The notes under the pieces are model-generated. The model was not told where the DNA came from, did no database searches, and saw only the letters and a list, made by a program, of their open reading frames with translations. A DNA stretch of 64,000 nucleotides from JACKJA01 sp050297015 (lineage in GTDB: Bacteria; Pseudomonadota; Alphaproteobacteria; Micavibrionales; Micavibrionaceae): contig JBNKRZ010000011.1 in the NCBI GenBank assembly GCA_050297015.1, positions 1 to 64,000 on the forward strand, in the 5' to 3' direction. Positions 60,861-64,000 of the stretch are shown in pieces; positions within the stretch are counted from its first letter, which is position 1, and every line of letters begins with the position of its first letter. The position numbers and the translations under genes are program-made.

Positions 60861-62063
60861 TTAAGCCGCCAGTGCTTGCCTCGTGGCCTCGACAACTTTT
60901 TCGGCCGCATCGGCGAGGTTGTCCGCCGCGATAATCGGCAGGCCGGAATTCCCCAGAATTTCCTTGCCCTGCTCAACATTTGTGCCCTCAAGGCGCACAA
61001 CCAGCGGCACAGACAAATCAACCTCCTTCGCGGCGGCAATCACGCCCTCCGCAATGATGTCGCACTTCATAATCCCGCCAAAGATGTTGACCAGAACGCC
61101 CTTCACCTTCGGATCGGAAAGAATAATTTTGAACGCGGCCGTCACTTTTTCCTTGTCCGCACCGCCCCCGACATCCAGGAAGTTTGCAGGCTCCCCACCG
61201 TAGAGCTTGATAATATCCATCGTGGACATCGCCAGCCCCGCGCCGTTCACCATGCAGCCGATATTCCCGTCCAGCGCCACATAAGACAAATCGTACTGAT
61301 GAGCTTCTTGCTCTTTTTCATCTTCCTCGGACGCATCGCGCATTTCGGCGACTTCCTTCTGACGGAACAAAGCGTTGTCATCAAAGTTCATTTTGGCATC
61401 AAGCGCAATCACATCGCCGCTGCCCGTCACCACCAACGGGTTAATTTCAACGATGGAGGCATCCAGATCAATAAACGCCTTGTACATCGCCATCATGAAT
61501 TTGACGGCTTGTTTCAGGCTATCGCCCGAAAGCCCCAGCCCGAAAGCCAAACGGCGCGCATGAAACGGCATCATGCCCGTGGCCGGGTCGATATTCACCT
61601 TGATGATTTTTTCCGGTGATTCTTCGGCGACTTCCTCGATTTCCATGCCGCCTTCCGTCGAGGCCATAAAGGTCACACGGCTGGTCACACGATCGAGCAG
61701 AACACTCAAATAAAGTTCCTGTGCGATATCCGCCCCTTCCTCAACATAAAGGCGCTGCACCTCCTTGCCCTCCGGCCCGGTTTGCTTGGTCACCAACACA
61801 TTGCCGAGCATCGCTTCGGCGGCTTCCTTGACTTCATCCACGGATTTAACCACCCGCACACCGCCCTTACCGTTCGGATCGTTGGCAAAATGCCCGGCCC
61901 CGCGGCCCCCGGCGTGGATCTGGGATTTCACAACCCAAACCGGACCGCCGAGCTTTTCAGCAGCCTCAGCCGCCTCCTCAGCAGAAAAAGCGGGATAACC
62001 CGTCGGCACCGTAACGCCGTATTTCGCGAGCAAGGACTTGGCTTGATATTCGTGGATATTCAT
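60861..62063 (-). CDS. sucC: Succinyl-CoA synthetase, beta subunit
   Basis: ATP-grasp subunit, 400 residues. Opening MNIHEYQAKSLLAKYGV, nucleotide-binding VKSQIHAGGRGAGHF, and the FGGIMKCDIIAEGVI block that faces the active-site His of SucD are complete. AGGGG lies before the ATG. Upstream lies a palindromic repeat (62178-62270). Confidence 0.97.
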   Translation of the reverse strand: MNIHEYQAKSLLAKYGVTVPTGYPAFSAEEAAEAAEKLGGPVWVVKSQIHAGGRGAGHFANDPNGKGGVRVVKSVDEVKEAAEAMLGNVLVTKQTGPEGKEVQRLYVEEGADIAQELYLSVLLDRVTSRVTFMASTEGGMEIEEVAEESPEKIIKVNIDPATGMMPFHARRLAFGLGLSGDSLKQAVKFMMAMYKAFIDLDASIVEINPLVVTGSGDVIALDAKMNFDDNALFRQKEVAEMRDASEEDEKEQEAHQYDLSYVALDGNIGCMVNGAGLAMSTMDIIKLYGGEPANFLDVGGGADKEKVTAAFKIILSDPKVKGVLVNIFGGIMKCDIIAEGVIAAAKEVDLSVPLVVRLEGTNVEQGKEILGNSGLPIIAADNLADAAEKVVEATRQALAA

Positions 62064-62177
62064 AGAAAAACCCCTAATTTTTCAAAATGTTAGATGGAAG
62101 CCTCCGCGCCTCCGTGAATCAGTTACTCCCTTTGTTTACCACGTTCGCGCGCCAATGGAAACGCCCTTCATATTTAT

Positions 62178-62270
62178 CGTCATTGCGAGCGACTAACAGG
62201 CGCGCGGCAATCCAGAATCTATCCTTGAGACACTGGATTGCCGCGTTCGCTCCGCTCTCTCGCAATGACG
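62178..62270. repeat. Full cattgcgag palindromic repeat upstream of sucC
   Basis: 93 bases from cgtcattgcgag to ctcgcaatgacg, with gcgcggcaatccagaatc and ctggattgccgcgttcgc as inner inverted arms. It lies in the 314-base gap between the divergent genes sucC and 62378, in which I see no gene; the promoters of both must flank or include it. Confidence 0.85.
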
Positions 62271-62377
62271 AACAAGAGAACTGAAAATTCTCGGAATCTC
62301 TAAAATTTTATCAATCCTTAACCTTTTTTCTGCAAAATAGGGGCAACGTGCACGAAACTATGTAAACAGGCGATAAC

Positions 62378-63934
62378 TTGGCGATCAAAGATAACAAAGA
62401 TCAGAACGAACAAAAACTGAAAAACAGCCCCTCCGGTTATGGAACGGCTGAGGGTTTTGGCGATTGGAGCGCTGACAAAACCTCCGGTTATACGAATGGA
62501 GCGCTTGATGTTCTCGATGCCATGCTAGGCGGCCCCCCCGCCACAGCCCCCGCTGAAGTCATGAAAAGAACGCTGGAGCAAAACCCGGAAATGGCCGCCG
62601 CTATGGGGCTTAGCTCGGTCGATCTGGCCAATCCGAACAACCGCCAATTCATCACGACCAACCCGGATGTGGTCTTTGAAAAGCTGAATCTTTTGTCGCC
62701 CGCCGATCAAAGAGCCTTTCGTCAAGCTTTTGAAAACAACAAGCAACAACTAACCGCCGAAAGCCATCCTTCCACCCCGCAAGCTGAGGCCTTGAGTCGC
62801 GATGCGGCAGATGCGCTACAGCGGGAAGGATTAGCCAACAACCAGTCCTCACCCGAAACGCCGGAAAACACGGGACAAGTCACCCCGGTGGAACTGGTCG
62901 CCGCATTTGGCGGGGTAGCAGGATTAGGATTAACGGAAGACAGCGCAAAACGATTCCTGGATATCAACCCAGAGCCCAACAATTTCTTCAACGAGAATGA
63001 AGCGGCCTACGCTTATGAAGAGATCGAAAAACCCGTTGGCATTAACAAATATGACGACGGTAAAGCTTTCGATGCCCTGCATATGGGATCCTCCAGTGCG
63101 CTATGGGCCAAGGAACACATGAAAGAAAACATGGGCGGCTCGGAAGAAAGTCAGACCAAAAAGAACGATAAACTCGCCGCGCTACAAACGGCGCAGAATA
63201 CGGCTTTATCTTTACAGCAACTAGAGGCGAATTACAAAGCCGCGCAAACGTCTTATGCAATGGCCAACGAAGCTTTTTCAAAAGACTTTTCCGATTACCA
63301 AAACATCACAGACAGTACTTATAAAAACGACTTCGGTGAATTGATCTTTAAGGTCACTAACGATGACGGAAGCGTGACTTATGTTGACCGATCCGGGCAA
63401 GAACAGGATGAATTCTTCATCGCAGATGATAACGGAAACCTGCCGGATACTAATGATTTAATAGAGTATAGCGTTTTCAAAGAGATCAGCGACAGAACAT
63501 TCTCAAGTTGTATGACAAGTGAAGAGGCCGAAGCCAAGTTACAAGAAGCACTTACAACTTACAAAAACGCCCAAGAAAACACTATAACTTCAGGCTCTCG
63601 AATGAGTGCCGCCTCCGCAACTGATGAAAACGGCATGCCGGCAAAATCTATTTCTTGCCAAGCATTCTTCACCCCGGCAGCAGAAGGAACGCCGCCTCAA
63701 CCCTATGAAAAAGAACGCGATCTGGTTGTTGAAAAAACTCTGGAAAAATATGGCGTCACAAGAGAGCAATGGGACAATGGAGAAATATTCAGCGATAAAG
63801 AATTAACGCAGAAAATTGTCGATGATGTCACCAAATGGGAAAACGCCAATCCAAGGCCAAGCAGCCCAGACACTCAACCCACGGCCGATTTGGATAGAAC
63901 AGTCAAACCTGTCGCCGCGCCGGGCCTTGCTTAA
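62378..63934 (+). CDS. Hypothetical protein, 518 residues
   Basis: I do not recognise this protein. It starts with TTG (62378) and has a weak ribosome site (CAGGCGA). The N-terminus is Gly/Asn-rich and hydrophilic; a helical/coiled-coil stretch lies at about 265-310 (QTAQNTALSLQQLEANYKAA); the C-terminus is Pro/Thr-rich. No membrane segment or signal peptide. Isolated, divergent from sucC. It might be a structural or secreted protein exported without a classical signal, but nothing proves this. Confidence 0.65.
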   Translation: MAIKDNKDQNEQKLKNSPSGYGTAEGFGDWSADKTSGYTNGALDVLDAMLGGPPATAPAEVMKRTLEQNPEMAAAMGLSSVDLANPNNRQFITTNPDVVFEKLNLLSPADQRAFRQAFENNKQQLTAESHPSTPQAEALSRDAADALQREGLANNQSSPETPENTGQVTPVELVAAFGGVAGLGLTEDSAKRFLDINPEPNNFFNENEAAYAYEEIEKPVGINKYDDGKAFDALHMGSSSALWAKEHMKENMGGSEESQTKKNDKLAALQTAQNTALSLQQLEANYKAAQTSYAMANEAFSKDFSDYQNITDSTYKNDFGELIFKVTNDDGSVTYVDRSGQEQDEFFIADDNGNLPDTNDLIEYSVFKEISDRTFSSCMTSEEAEAKLQEALTTYKNAQENTITSGSRMSAASATDENGMPAKSISCQAFFTPAAEGTPPQPYEKERDLVVEKTLEKYGVTREQWDNGEIFSDKELTQKIVDDVTKWENANPRPSSPDTQPTADLDRTVKPVAAPGLA

Positions 63935-63959
63935 TCCTTCCATCATAGCGAGGGAACAA

Positions 63960-64000
63960 CGTGACCGAAGTGCGAAGCACGTGCACAAAAACCGTCATCC
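63960..64000. repeat. Start of a palindromic element, cut by the window edge
   Basis: cgtgaccgaagtgcgaagca and the following 20 bases match 21962-22001 with one difference. The rest of the element lies outside the window. Confidence 0.7.

Overview
This window looks like part of a chromosome of a moderate-GC alphaproteobacterium, with a gene set reminiscent of deep-branching groups such as the Micavibrio-like lineages. This placement is inferred from gene content and order, not from a search. Pointers are map next to radC, priA near the atpHAGDC operon, DUF484 next to xerC, and sucC-sucD-sucA-sucB-lpdA on one strand. The whole window carries families of imperfect palindromic repeats, mostly flanked by cattgcgag and ctcgcaatg ends. 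Some of these repeats lie inside protein-coding genes.

Region by region. 1-10 kb: tRNA-Leu(UAA) with an odd acceptor stem, a CinA/MoaB-like protein, map, radC, purB, a periplasmic cyclophilin, a GH13 alpha-glucosidase and several unrecognised genes. 10-12.4 kb: an accessory patch with a deleted RHS-RNase toxin tip, an intact barstar-like immunity gene and the tail of an IS3-type element. 12.4-22 kb: small envelope proteins, a cold-shock gene, an MCP chemoreceptor, a SYLF protein, uvrB and a thioredoxin-NHL protein. 22-34 kb: lysS in a repeat-rich setting, a pilin-like protein, a CPA2 antiporter coupled to a DksA/TraR zinc finger, MscS, and a DinG/XPD-like helicase-pabB-pabC operon. 34-45 kb: F1 ATPase genes, a TraX-like membrane protein, priA, fsa, DUF484 and xerC. 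45-51 kb: lpdA and a compact nucleotide-metabolism island: a 944-residue LOG plus HAM1-like protein, an FCY1-type cytosine deaminase and a two-domain deaminase. 51-62 kb: the 2-oxoglutarate dehydrogenase and succinyl-CoA synthetase genes, interrupted by two paralogous helical proteins and by a peptidoglycan hydrolase on the opposite strand. 62-64 kb: repeats and one long unrecognised gene.

How it fits together. The core is energy metabolism (TCA enzymes, F1 ATPase), folate precursor synthesis, purine synthesis and DNA repair/segregation (uvrB, radC, priA, xerC). The most unusual items are: (1) palindromic repeats read through in frame in xerC and priA and near the start of a pilin-like gene, much like Rickettsia palindromic elements; (2) the LOG/HAM1 fusion with two deaminases, which could be a nucleotide salvage, pool-cleaning or pool-depleting module; (3) the toxin remnant that kept its catalytic residues next to an intact antidote gene. 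No CRISPR array, rRNA or complete transposon was seen.
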